Source: Thalassotalea sp. ND16A (lineage in GTDB: Bacteria > Pseudomonadota > Gammaproteobacteria > Enterobacterales > Alteromonadaceae). Taken from it: a stretch of DNA of 64,000 bases. Positions within the stretch are counted from its first letter, which is position 1. Each line of letters opens with the position of its first letter. Shown here in pieces: positions 8,119-16,156 of the stretch. A program made the translations under genes and the position numbers. The notes under the pieces were generated by a model. The model was not told the DNA's origin, did no database searches, and saw only the letters and a program-made list of their open reading frames with translations. Location of the stretch: the NCBI RefSeq assembly GCF_000764205.1, contig NZ_JQDZ01000030.1, forward strand, positions 62,001-126,000. Reading direction: 5' to 3'.

Positions 8119-9462
8119 ATGTTAAACGTAGCCAAATTTGGCGGTACCAGTGTTGCTGATCATCAAGCAATGTTACGCTGTGCGCACATTATCAAATCAC
8201 AACCTGAAACTCGTGTTGTTGTCGTTTCCGCAAGTGCCGGAGTAACCAACCATTTAGTGACGCTGGCGCAAACTCAATTATCATCTAGCGAACAAGCTAA
8301 CATTATCGCCAGCATTGGTGACATTCAATTCAACATCAGCAAACATTTAGCTGCGGCAGAAGCGGAACTGAATCAACAGATTGATCAAATATTAGTGTCG
8401 TTAACGGCCCTTGCCGAGCAACAAAGCATCTTGCAAACGGCGAAAACCGGCGATGCGATATTGGCCTGCGGTGAGAAAATGAGCTCCATTTTATTTGCCG
8501 AGGTGTTGCGCAGTATCGACGTAAACGGTTTCGCCTTTGACGTTCGCCAAGTGATGCGTACCAACAGTTTGTTTGGTAAAGCTGTGGTTGACTTAGAAGC
8601 GTTAGCGGCAAATTGTGACGAAAAATTAACGCCATTGTTAAACGATCAGGTTATTGTTACGCAAGGATTTATTGGCGAAGATGGGATGGGCAACACTACC
8701 ACCTTAGGCCGCGGCGGCTCCGATTATTCTGCAGCGTTGTTGGCAGAAGCAATCAATGCCTCAGGTTTGGCAATTTGGACCGATGTGGTTGGCATTTTTA
8801 CCACCGACCCACGCATTGCCAGTTCAGCCCGGGCGATCCCAGAGATCAGCTTTGGCGAAGCGGCCGAGATGGCGACGTTCGGCGCCAAAATATTACACCC
8901 CGCAACCTTAATACCGGCTATGCGCAGTGACATTCCGGTCTTTGTTGGTTCATCGCGCGAGCCGGAAGCCGGTGGTACCCAAATTCGTCAACAGGTAGAC
9001 TCAAACCCAACGTATCGTTCTATTGCACTGCGTCGTGAACAAACCTTAGTGACGGTGAAAAGCCCGGCGATGTTGCACGCCAGTGGTTTCTTAGCGCAAG
9101 TGTTCGCTATTTTGGCAAAGCATGAGCTCAGTGTTGATTTGATCACCACTTCAGAAATTTCGGTGGCATTAACCTTTGACAATCCTCCGGGTTCAACCCA
9201 GGCATTAATCAATAAAGCGGTAGTGGAAGAGTTAGAGCAACTTTGTGAAGTGACGGTAGAGCATGGCTTAAGCTTAATTGCGATCGTTGGTAATGATTTA
9301 AATGCCACCTCAGGTTTGGGCAGTAATATCTTTAATAATATTGAAGGCGTGAATATTCGGATGATTTGCCATGGCGCCAGTGCCAATAACTTATGTTTCC
9401 TGGTAAATGAAAACGAAGCGAACCAGGTGGTTGAAACCTTACACGATAAGTTGTTTGTGTAA
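8119..9462 (+). CDS. lysC: Lysine-sensitive aspartokinase III
   Basis: LysC phosphorylates L-aspartate, the first step to lysine, methionine, threonine and diaminopimelate. The 447-residue protein matches E. coli LysC (449). It has the amino-acid kinase signature VAKFGGTSVAD at the N-terminus, TLGRGGSDYSAALLA and the substrate motif FGAKILHPATL in the kinase domain. Two C-terminal ACT modules (from about residue 310; SVDLITTSEISVALTFD and AIVGNDLN...GVNIRMICHGAS) give lysine feedback inhibition. AGGGAG before ATG 8119 is a good ribosome site. The upstream lysine riboswitch supports the LysC subtype over ThrA/MetL, as does the lack of a homoserine dehydrogenase domain. Confidence 0.96.
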   Translation: MLNVAKFGGTSVADHQAMLRCAHIIKSQPETRVVVVSASAGVTNHLVTLAQTQLSSSEQANIIASIGDIQFNISKHLAAAEAELNQQIDQILVSLTALAEQQSILQTAKTGDAILACGEKMSSILFAEVLRSIDVNGFAFDVRQVMRTNSLFGKAVVDLEALAANCDEKLTPLLNDQVIVTQGFIGEDGMGNTTTLGRGGSDYSAALLAEAINASGLAIWTDVVGIFTTDPRIASSARAIPEISFGEAAEMATFGAKILHPATLIPAMRSDIPVFVGSSREPEAGGTQIRQQVDSNPTYRSIALRREQTLVTVKSPAMLHASGFLAQVFAILAKHELSVDLITTSEISVALTFDNPPGSTQALINKAVVEELEQLCEVTVEHGLSLIAIVGNDLNATSGLGSNIFNNIEGVNIRMICHGASANNLCFLVNENEANQVVETLHDKLFV

Positions 9463-9465
9463 AAT

Positions 9466-9514
9466 GGGCTACGGGCTACGGGCTACGGGCTACAGGCTAC
9501 GGGCTACGGGCTAC
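9466..9514. repeat. Seven-copy GGGCTAC heptamer array
   Basis: Seven contiguous 7-bp units, six GGGCTAC and one AGGCTAC (9494-9500), starting 4 bp after the lysC stop. The same unit occurs inverted at 5144-5160. It is noncoding and slippage-prone. Confidence 0.9.
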
Positions 9515-9577
9515 GGAATTAGGAACAGCATTACTTAGCCCAAAGTATGGTCAGTTAAAACTGAGAAAAAGGTAAAA

Positions 9578-9843
9578 ATGAAATCTGTTGGCAATAGAAA
9601 CATACGCTGGGGAATTATTGGCCTGGGTAATATTGCCAACAAATTTGCGATCGACTTACTAACCGTTGATGGTGCTGAACTGTATGCCGTGGCATCAAGA
9701 GAGCAGCAAAAAGCCGATGAGTTTTCAACAAAATTTAAGGCCCAAGTGGTTTATACCAGCTATCAGGCTTTAGCCAACAGCTGATGAAAACCTTAGATAA
9801 GGTAAGAGAGCTTATTGGCTTGAATTATTCTTTGAAGCCCTAG
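9578..9843 (+). pseudogene. Gfo/Idh/MocA-family oxidoreductase reduced to its two ends
   Basis: From ATG 9578, 68 residues form the start of a Rossmann NAD(P)-binding domain (IRWGIIGLGNIANKFAIDLL, then LYAVASREQQKADEF) and stop at 9782. In the next frame 9781-9843 encodes LMKTLDKVRELIGLNYSLKP, which resembles the last residues of the same family. The middle, about 250 residues in a full-length ~330-residue enzyme, is gone and the two ends are fused out of frame. It sits just after the heptamer array. It cannot be functional as a dehydrogenase. Confidence 0.82.
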
Positions 9844-9896
9844 CCTTAAGCTAAACTGTAACCACAACATTACATTGATACGCTAAAAAGCGAATA

Positions 9897-10376
9897 TTAC
9901 AAAAGCTCTTCGATGTCGGCAGATATTTTTTCAGGCTTGGTTAACGTGGCGTATCGCTTTACCACTTTTCCTTGGCGATTGATCAAAAATTTGGTGAAAT
10001 TCCATTTGATCCGTTTACTGCCAAGGATACCTTTCGCTTGTTCGGTTAAGTAATCATAGAGCGGATCGGCGTTTTCACCATTGACATCAATTTTATTAAA
10101 TAAATCAAAACTGATGTTAAAGTTTAAATCGCAAAAGCCTTTGATCTGTTCGGCATTGCCTTGCTCTTGTTCACCAAACTGATTACAGGGAAACGCCAAC
10201 ACTGCTAAGCCTTGCTCTTTATATTGCTGATACAACTGCTCAAGCCCTGCATACTGTGGGGTAAAGCCACAAGCGCTCGCAGTATTGACTATCAACAACA
10301 CTTTGTTTTGATAATTCAGCAAAGGTACCGACTCACCTATATTATTGGTTACGGTAAAGTCATAAATATTATTCAT
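9897..10376 (-). CDS. Glutathione peroxidase (thiol type)
   Basis: A 159-residue cytoplasmic peroxidase of the glutathione peroxidase/BtuE family, which reduces hydrogen and lipid hydroperoxides with glutathione or thioredoxin. The peroxidatic cysteine is in LIVNTASACGFTPQYAGL, with cysteine rather than selenocysteine. The second signature LAFPCNQFGEQEQG supplies the catalytic glutamine and a likely resolving cysteine; IKWNFTKFLI supplies the tryptophan and asparagine of the tetrad. Length is normal. It appears monocistronic and faces the oxidoreductase remnant. Confidence 0.93.
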   Translation of the reverse strand: MNNIYDFTVTNNIGESVPLLNYQNKVLLIVNTASACGFTPQYAGLEQLYQQYKEQGLAVLAFPCNQFGEQEQGNAEQIKGFCDLNFNISFDLFNKIDVNGENADPLYDYLTEQAKGILGSKRIKWNFTKFLINRQGKVVKRYATLTKPEKISADIEELL

Positions 10377-10430
10377 TTTATTCCCTTAGAATTATTATTT
10401 TTCGTGGTATTTAGATACACTAACATAATT

Positions 10431-10592
10431 ATACCAAGTTGATTAAATATCTGCTCATTTTTAATGGTTAAAACGAATAACTACTGCGTTATAAAATTGA
10501 TAAGTAGAATAACTACTTACTAAATTTTATGGCTTGTATTTATCCGTTTTTCCACATCAAAAAATAGGCCACATACTTAATCAAATTGGTAT
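10431..10592. mobile_element. MITE-like element with ATACCAA termini
   Basis: The left end ATACCAAGTTGATTAA (10431-10446) pairs with the right end TTAATCAAATTGGTAT (10577-10592) as terminal inverted repeats with one mismatch. The 162-bp element has no coding capacity and fills most of the 258-bp gap between the glutathione peroxidase start and the dehydrogenase. A lone half-site, ATACCAATTTGATTCA, lies near 31203 in front of glgC. Confidence 0.65.
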
Positions 10593-10634
10593 TACCAAGT
10601 TTTTACGAATTTATCCAAAAAGCAGAGACCAATC

Positions 10635-11507
10635 ATGAAAAAAATTGCCTTCATCGGATTAGGGGTTATGGGATACCCTATGGCCGGTCATTTAGCCAAA
10701 GCTGGCTACCAAGTGACGGTATTTAATCGTACTACGGCCAAAGCCATGCAATGGGCGAGTGATTTTGAAAACTCATTTGCCACCACGCCGAAACAAGCGG
10801 CGGAAGATGCGGATATTGTTTTTGCCTGTGTCGGTAATGATGACGATGTGCGCCAGGTTGCCTTAGGGGAAGAGGGGATTTTTGCCGGTTTAAAAACTGG
10901 CGGGGTTTTTGTCGATCACACTACTGCTTCTGCGGAACTTGCCCGGGAGCTTAACCGGGTAGCCATAGCGCAAGGCAAACACTTTATTGATGCGCCCGTA
11001 TCCGGTGGCCAAGCCGGGGCTGAAAACGGCCAACTCACTGTGATGTGTGGTGGTGAACAAGAAGTGTTTGTACAGCTGCAACCAATAATGGCCGCCTTTG
11101 CTAAATTTAGCCAACTGATGGGCCCGGCGGGCAATGGTCAAATTGCCAAAATGGCCAATCAAATTTGTATTGCCGGCTTAGTACAAGGTTTGAGTGAAGC
11201 GTTAAACTTTGCCCAGCGCGCAGGGCTTGATACCGACAAACTGATAGAAACCATATCCAAAGGGGCGGCAGGCTCCTGGCAAATGGAAAACCGCCATAAA
11301 ACCATGTGTGCCGGTGAATACGATTTTGGTTTTGCCGTCGACTGGATGCGCAAAGATTTAGCCATTACCTTTAATGAAGCGAAAAAATACGATGCAAAAC
11401 TGCCAGTGACCGAAATGGTTGATGGGTTCTATCAGCAAATACAAGAAAACGGTGGCAACCGCTACGATACTTCTAGCTTAATTTCACTCTTAAAGGAAAA
11501 TAAGTAA
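10635..11507 (+). CDS. 3-hydroxyisobutyrate dehydrogenase-family NAD(P)-dependent oxidoreductase
   Basis: A 290-residue beta-hydroxyacid dehydrogenase. The N-terminal Rossmann motif is IAFIGLGVMGYPMAGHLAKAG, the substrate-binding signature is FIDAPVSGGQAGAENGQLTVMCGG, and the catalytic lysine lies in GNGQIAKMANQI. The C-terminal all-helical domain that completes the active site is present. The family includes 3-hydroxyisobutyrate dehydrogenase, tartronate semialdehyde reductase and GLYR1-like succinic semialdehyde reductases; I cannot choose among them from sequence. It stands alone with its own terminator at 11556. Confidence 0.88.
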   Translation: MKKIAFIGLGVMGYPMAGHLAKAGYQVTVFNRTTAKAMQWASDFENSFATTPKQAAEDADIVFACVGNDDDVRQVALGEEGIFAGLKTGGVFVDHTTASAELARELNRVAIAQGKHFIDAPVSGGQAGAENGQLTVMCGGEQEVFVQLQPIMAAFAKFSQLMGPAGNGQIAKMANQICIAGLVQGLSEALNFAQRAGLDTDKLIETISKGAAGSWQMENRHKTMCAGEYDFGFAVDWMRKDLAITFNEAKKYDAKLPVTEMVDGFYQQIQENGGNRYDTSSLISLLKENK

Positions 11508-11555
11508 GCGGCAAGTTCTATTTATGCTGTTGTATAGGCTGAGCGATAAAACGAA

Positions 11556-11582
11556 TAAAGCTGCTAAAATAGCAGCTTTTTT
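11556..11582 (+). terminator. Rho-independent terminator after the dehydrogenase
   Basis: AAAGCTGCT and AGCAGCTTT form a 9-bp stem over a short A-rich loop, followed by a T run. It is symmetrical enough to work in both directions, and the convergent DUF4382 gene ends 66 bp further on. Confidence 0.9.
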
Positions 11583-11586
11583 GTTC

Positions 11587-11633
11587 ATGGATTGTACTTA
11601 TACCCGGCAGGCAGGGATAGCCTTTAGAGGGTG
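11587..11633 (+). repeat. REP-like hairpin repeat, copy 4
   Basis: Shares TATACCCGGCAGGCAGG and the tail TTTAGAGGGTGAT with the copies at 4977-5225. The left arm has decayed (GATTGTACT in place of GGGATGTAT). It lies between two convergent gene ends. Confidence 0.7.
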
Positions 11634-11647
11634 ATTGTATATTTGAA

Positions 11648-12607
11648 TTAAGGCAATATTTCTTCAAAATCCTGTACGCTATCCATAGCGTTACTGAGCA
11701 CGACTTCGTGCATTTGCATACTAGGATTTGGTATTAGCAAACCATCATACAAGGCTTCATCGTCATTTAAGCCACTACAAGTAAAAGCAACGGTATAATC
11801 GCCTTCAGGGATAAAACCAAATGCATAACTGTAATCATTGCCATTGAGCACGACCGCGGTCGAGCCAGCAGGTGCAACGGCACCTTCTGGTAAATCAGTT
11901 TGCGCAGTATTTTCATCATAGTTATCCACTAATACTGGCAAAGAATGGCCCGGGTAAAGATAAACGAAGTTACCTTCATTTTCATCGCCTATGCAGTTAA
12001 ATAAATTCGCATCGACCATGCCTGACAATGATGCTACCGTCTCATTATCGACAATGGTCACGCCATGCGGTTTAAGGTTGTAGCGTTGGCCATTTTGGTT
12101 TTGCACCAAAGCGGTACGAAGATCAAAGTGAATGGTAAATCGTTGCACGCCCTGACTACTCACTTCAAAGCCACCTAGCTTAAGTTTTTGGCTAGGTTGC
12201 TTCATCGAAATCTGATCGCCATCTAACTCAGTGACATAGCTGAAGTTATCGCCAACACTCTCGTCTAATACGTGCAGGATCAGGTTTTGGTATACTCCAG
12301 GTACTAACTCGGTTTCATCCAGAATAATTTTGCTTTCGCCACCTTGAAATTGTTTCAAGTCCAGTTGCGCATATTCTAAGTCGCCATCTTTGACATCGAG
12401 CAGTATGTTGTCTTCGCCTTCTTTGACTAACTCGATGGCATCTACTGCAATCCAGACTTCTGCGGCATCATCAACCGGCGCGTCGGCAAGGGCAAAAGAA
12501 ACCTTAGTGGTGTTAGGTTTTGAATCGGAACTTGAACCACCACAGGCGGTCAGTAGTAAGCTTGAACCGATCAGCATGGTTAATGGGATAAATTTAAAGT
12601 GCTGCAT
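11648..12607 (-). CDS. DUF4382-domain lipoprotein
   Basis: I take the start at ATG 12605-12607, preceded by a GGAG ribosome site, giving 319 residues; an upstream in-frame extension to 12712 lacks support. The N-terminus MQHFKFIPLTMLIGSSLLLTAC is a lipoprotein signal with lipobox LLTAC, then a GGSSSDS linker. Residues about 33-185 form a DUF4382 domain (KVSFALADAPVDDAAEVWIAVDAIEL, RFTIHFDLRTALV, YNLKPHGVTIVD). The remaining ~130 residues look like a carboxypeptidase-regulatory-type beta-sandwich (ASLSGMVDANLF, EGDYTVAFTC). The protein is probably exposed on the outer membrane. Function is unknown. Confidence 0.82.
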   Translation of the reverse strand: MQHFKFIPLTMLIGSSLLLTACGGSSSDSKPNTTKVSFALADAPVDDAAEVWIAVDAIELVKEGEDNILLDVKDGDLEYAQLDLKQFQGGESKIILDETELVPGVYQNLILHVLDESVGDNFSYVTELDGDQISMKQPSQKLKLGGFEVSSQGVQRFTIHFDLRTALVQNQNGQRYNLKPHGVTIVDNETVASLSGMVDANLFNCIGDENEGNFVYLYPGHSLPVLVDNYDENTAQTDLPEGAVAPAGSTAVVLNGNDYSYAFGFIPEGDYTVAFTCSGLNDDEALYDGLLIPNPSMQMHEVVLSNAMDSVQDFEEILP

Positions 12608-12785
12608 AGAGTCTCCACGACTGTTTTTTTTGAAAAGAGAAATGTAAAAAGTGAAAAATAAAAAGTGAGTAATATCCCTATATCGGCTGATTATAAGGGG
12701 TTTTGTTAGCAACTACAAAACAATTGTGACGCGCGCATTGATGGGGTTAATTTAATTTTTTACTGAAAGGCTCATAATCAAAATT

Positions 12786-12825
12786 ACCCTCTAAAAACTT
12801 CCTGCCTGCCGTGTATAAATATGTA
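12786..12825 (-). repeat. REP-like hairpin repeat, copy 5 (inverted)
   Basis: Reads as the reverse complement of the 4977 family: ACCCTCTAAAAACTTCCTGC, then CTGCCGTGTATAAATA. Together with copy 4 it brackets the DUF4382 gene in opposite orientation. The rest of the 12608-12945 gap holds a terminator and a small heptamer-like repeat. Confidence 0.68.
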
Positions 12826-12878
12826 TAAACATTCCCTATTCAACATCCATGGTGCGCGAATATAAGCGTTTCCATGTG

Positions 12879-12913
12879 CAAAAAAGCATCGTTGATATAA
12901 CGATGCTTTTTTG
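12879..12913. terminator. Rho-independent terminator downstream of sbcB
   Basis: AAAAAAGCATCGTT and AACGATGCTTTTTT form a long perfect stem around a short loop, with A and T runs on both sides. On the minus strand it would end sbcB transcripts. Confidence 0.9.
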
Positions 12914-12948
12914 TTCCTAGTTCCTTAGTCCTTAGTTCCTAATCCCTA
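12914..12948. repeat. Heptamer-like TTCCTAG/TCCTTAG repeat at the sbcB 3' end
   Basis: Four or five imperfect 7-8 bp units (TTCCTAG, TTCCTTAG, TCCTTAG, TTCCTAA, TCCCTA) run up to and include the sbcB stop codon. The unit differs from GGGCTAC but has the same period and position just after a stop codon. Confidence 0.55.
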
Positions 12949-14394
12949 CCCTTGAACATACTCATACAACGCTTTTAATACCGCCATTTTAGGCTTGTTA
13001 TTCTCAAACTGATGGGCAAAATTTTCAATTTCCATCATAAACTCATCATAACTCAAGCCATTAATGCCGGAAGACAATTTGTTTTGACAGTACTGTTGCC
13101 ACTTTTGTTGTTCAGCCATATCTAAGGTGTGTGGGTAATTACGCGCCCGATATCTAAAGAGCAAGGTATTTAGGCGCTCGTCGATAAAGTTAAACGGATA
13201 GCTGCCAAGTTTTTCCGGCTCCATGGTGTGGATCATAGCCATTTTTTGCTTATCTGCCGGACTAAAAAAGTTACCACTATAAAGCGCGTGTTCAGCATCG
13301 TCTTTTGAGTCACCATAGTCGGTATCGAATACCGGCGACAATTTTTCTTTAATGCTCTGGCTTTGCGCTTTTAATTTTTTCCAGTTCGCCAAACATTGCT
13401 CACGGTCAATGTTGATCAGCGCCGCCCGCTCTGGTGTTAATACTTTAGCCGGCGCAACAATAGGGCATTTATTCACATGCACAAGTTTCACCGGGATAGG
13501 GAGCTTACCTTCCGCTTTTAATTCATCATGGCGAGTGTACAAACGCTCTTTAATTTCGTCGCTGCTTAAATCAAACAACGGCGAAATATCTTGCGCTAAA
13601 TCCACCGAGATAATGGCGTTTTTATTACTTGGATGCGTTTCAATTGGCATGTACCAACTGGTATTTCGCTGATCCGGCGTAATTTTTGATGAAGTATGAA
13701 GAAATGGCGCCATTTCATACACATTAAGGTGCTTATTGACTTCTTGTTTGGTACGAATACCAAACACAAAGTTATACAGTTTAGGCTGTTTTTCTTTAAT
13801 TAACTTGGCAAGAGCGATGGTGGCATAAACATCACTGGTGGCATCATGAGCGGATTCATGACTGATACCATTGGCGGCCGTTAATAGCTCCAAACGAAAG
13901 CTAACCTTACCTTCATCATTTACCGGCCAGTTGATGCCTTCCGGGCTTAGGGCATGACACAAACGCGCCATATCGATAATATCCCAGCGACTATTGCCGT
14001 TTTGCCATTCTCTGGCATAGGCGTCGTAAAAGTTTCGATAAAATAAGTAGCGAGACACTTCATCATCAAAGCGCACCGAGTTATAACCGGCCACACAAGT
14101 ATTGGGCACGGTAAACAGCTTCTGAATACGCGCGGCAAACTCGGCTTCGGTTACGCCGTCACGCTGCGCTTTTTGCGGGGTAATGCCAGTAACCATACAA
14201 GCGCCAGGGTGGGGCAGGTAATCTTGTGGCGGCTGACAGTAAAACTCTACTGGCTCACCAATCACGTTTAAATCGAGATCGGTTCTAATCGCGGCAAATT
14301 GCGAAGGCTTATCAAATTTAGGGGAAACGCCCCAGGTTTCATAATCGTGCCAGAGTATAGTTGGTTGATTTGATGTGTTTTTATCTGTTTGCAT
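12946..14394 (-). CDS. sbcB: Exodeoxyribonuclease I
   Basis: ExoI degrades single-stranded DNA 3'-5' in mismatch repair and recombination and interacts with SSB. The 482-residue protein is close to E. coli ExoI (475). The DEDDh exonuclease motif I is ILWHDYETWG (Asp17, Glu19), followed by GACMVTGITPQKA, YNSVRFDDEVSRYLFYRNFYDAYAREW (motif II) and SHESAHDATSDVYATIALAKL (motif III with catalytic His and Asp). The ExoI-specific C-terminal helical domain (FRYRARNYPHTL) is present. It appears monocistronic. Confidence 0.97.
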   Translation of the reverse strand: MQTDKNTSNQPTILWHDYETWGVSPKFDKPSQFAAIRTDLDLNVIGEPVEFYCQPPQDYLPHPGACMVTGITPQKAQRDGVTEAEFAARIQKLFTVPNTCVAGYNSVRFDDEVSRYLFYRNFYDAYAREWQNGNSRWDIIDMARLCHALSPEGINWPVNDEGKVSFRLELLTAANGISHESAHDATSDVYATIALAKLIKEKQPKLYNFVFGIRTKQEVNKHLNVYEMAPFLHTSSKITPDQRNTSWYMPIETHPSNKNAIISVDLAQDISPLFDLSSDEIKERLYTRHDELKAEGKLPIPVKLVHVNKCPIVAPAKVLTPERAALINIDREQCLANWKKLKAQSQSIKEKLSPVFDTDYGDSKDDAEHALYSGNFFSPADKQKMAMIHTMEPEKLGSYPFNFIDERLNTLLFRYRARNYPHTLDMAEQQKWQQYCQNKLSSGINGLSYDEFMMEIENFAHQFENNKPKMAVLKALYEYVQG

Positions 14395-14459
14395 TTATTA
14401 TTTTTATCTTTGTTTTACAGCTAATACAGTAGCTTGTGGTAATTGTTGTAACATCGTAT

Positions 14460-14656
14460 AGCGCTACGACATAGCAGACCGCGATGGTTTAAGCATAAGA
14501 GTTTCTACGACAGGAACACTTACCTTTGAATATCGTTATCGTTTTCATGACAAACCAGCAAGATTAAGCCTTGGTCGATATCAAGCTATGACTTTAGCAT
14601 AAGCCAGAAATAAAATCCCTGAATTAAGACCGGTGCATAAAGATACAAAGGTAATA
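14460..14656 (+). pseudogene. Tyrosine integrase stub (arm-binding domain only)
   Basis: Reading from 14462, the frame gives RYDIADRDGLSIRVSTTGTL, then EYRYRFHDKPARLSLGRYQAMTLA, a stop, and ARNKIPELRPVHKD. This is the N-terminal arm DNA-binding domain (DUF4102 type) of P4-like tyrosine integrases. No start codon, core-binding domain or catalytic domain remains, and a TAA interrupts it. It shows that an integrative element once used this site between sbcB and the PHA locus. No tRNA or att repeat was seen beside it. Confidence 0.8.
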
Positions 14657-14682
14657 GCGTAAGAAACCAAAAGAATGATATT

Positions 14683-15561
14683 TTATATGGCAAAGTTGCT
14701 ATGAACCCACTTGGCAAAGGTGGATAACTCGTTTTCTGACTCTATATTTTCATGTTGAACCAGGTAGTAACGATCTTTTGTTATTAGTTCATCTTCAAAA
14801 AGTTTTACCAGTAATTGCTCATTGAACCAGGTATTACTGATGGGGAGTGGCACTAAAGCTATCCCCATTCCTTGCTGAGCGGCACGGGCCACACCAAACA
14901 TGCTGTCAAATTGAATGATTTGTTTAGGATCAAAATCTCTGATATTGACATGGTCTGCCCATTGGTGCCAAGACCATGGATGAGATTGATGTAAAATAAG
15001 CGGCAGGGATTTCAACGCCTCATAGCCAAGGACTGCCCACTTTTTAAATATTTCTTTGTTACAAGCAGGCACATACCTTATCCCAAAGAGGTCATGCACG
15101 ATACTGCCATCGGGATTGGCGTTTGCTAATACTATTGAAAGATCACACGATTGGCTGGGTGCAGTACCTGGTTTCACCGTTTCTAATTGTAAATTTATAT
15201 TAGGATGTGTCTCTGCCCACTCACTAAGGCGGGGAACAAATAATTCGCTAGCAAAAAATTCTGGCAAGCTAATGGTAATGGTAGTGTTTTGCTGGTTATT
15301 GGTAAAGTCTGAAATGGTCGATTCTAAATTCGAAATAAGGGGTTGAACAGCGTGATAAAATTGTTTGCCTGCACTGGTTAAGACAATAGCACGTGTTTGT
15401 CTGACAAATAAGACAATGCCAATTTGTTGTTCAAGCTGTTTAATTTGATGACTGACTGCTGAAGGGGTGAGGCATAACTGACTTGCAGCTTGCTTGAAAC
15501 TTAAGCACTTTGCCGCAATACAAAATGATTGTAAGCCTCTGATTGGTGTTTGAATCGTCAT
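14683..15561 (-). CDS. LysR-family transcriptional regulator (GcvA-like)
   Basis: A 292-residue LysR regulator. The N-terminal winged helix-turn-helix is clear: LQSFCIAAKCLSFKQAASQL, then CLTPSAVSHQIKQLEQQIG and LFVRQTRAIVLTSAGKQFYH. The C-terminal periplasmic-binding-like effector domain starts near residue 90. The RGLQSF start and LTPSAVSHQI helix are like GcvA/AmpR members. It reads away from phaB across a 595-bp gap, the usual LysR layout, so control of the PHA operon is plausible but not shown. Confidence 0.9.
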   Translation of the reverse strand: MTIQTPIRGLQSFCIAAKCLSFKQAASQLCLTPSAVSHQIKQLEQQIGIVLFVRQTRAIVLTSAGKQFYHAVQPLISNLESTISDFTNNQQNTTITISLPEFFASELFVPRLSEWAETHPNINLQLETVKPGTAPSQSCDLSIVLANANPDGSIVHDLFGIRYVPACNKEIFKKWAVLGYEALKSLPLILHQSHPWSWHQWADHVNIRDFDPKQIIQFDSMFGVARAAQQGMGIALVPLPISNTWFNEQLLVKLFEDELITKDRYYLVQHENIESENELSTFAKWVHSNFAI

Positions 15562-15894
15562 AATGGTTACTTGTTGAATAGTTTTTTAATTAATTATCTT
15601 AGATGAGCAATAACTGATCCATAAAGTAAGTTGTTGATATTGCGGCCTATTTATTTAATAATTCGTTTTTCTTATAACTTATGCTGAACACGATGAGAAC
15701 ATTTTCACTGCAACGGTGCGATATCGAACACAAAAATACCCGCCAACAAATGCTTGATCCTAGCATCTCTATTTAACTTTCATAGCTGTTTCAAATACTT
15801 AAAACCACTTTAAATCGACAACGCAAAAAAATCTATACGACCAAAGTATCAAGCTAGCAGTTTAGGCAGGAGTGGAATGTTTAGTCTGCAACTG

Positions 15895-15908
15895 GATGTT
15901 GCAACATC
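15895..15908. promoter_or_regulatory. Perfect 14-bp palindrome GATGTTGCAACATC upstream of phaB
   Basis: A perfect palindrome in the 595-bp gap between the LysR gene and phaB. A second TGCAAC lies just before it (CTGCAAC at 15887-15893). TGC-rich dyads resemble PhaR operators; a LysR site is the alternative. Nothing else in this gap (15562-16156) was recognised beyond AT-rich, promoter-like sequence. Confidence 0.5.
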
Positions 15909-16156
15909 TCGCTTTTTCATAAGTGAAAAAAACTAATCCATTGAGTGAAATTTAAACGTTTGTAGATATTAAGGTGAAACGGTAGCTTAGTTTTAACGGT
16001 TGTGAAGGCTTTCCAGGGTACTTAGCAGATAGAGTGGAGAAGTTAGCTAAAAATAAAAAATAATAATATCTACTTTCATATAAAGGTAATAAATGAGCGG
16101 TAGAGTCGATCACACTAGAAATTTTAAACTCAAAAAACGGCTTGGAGGCCTATATC

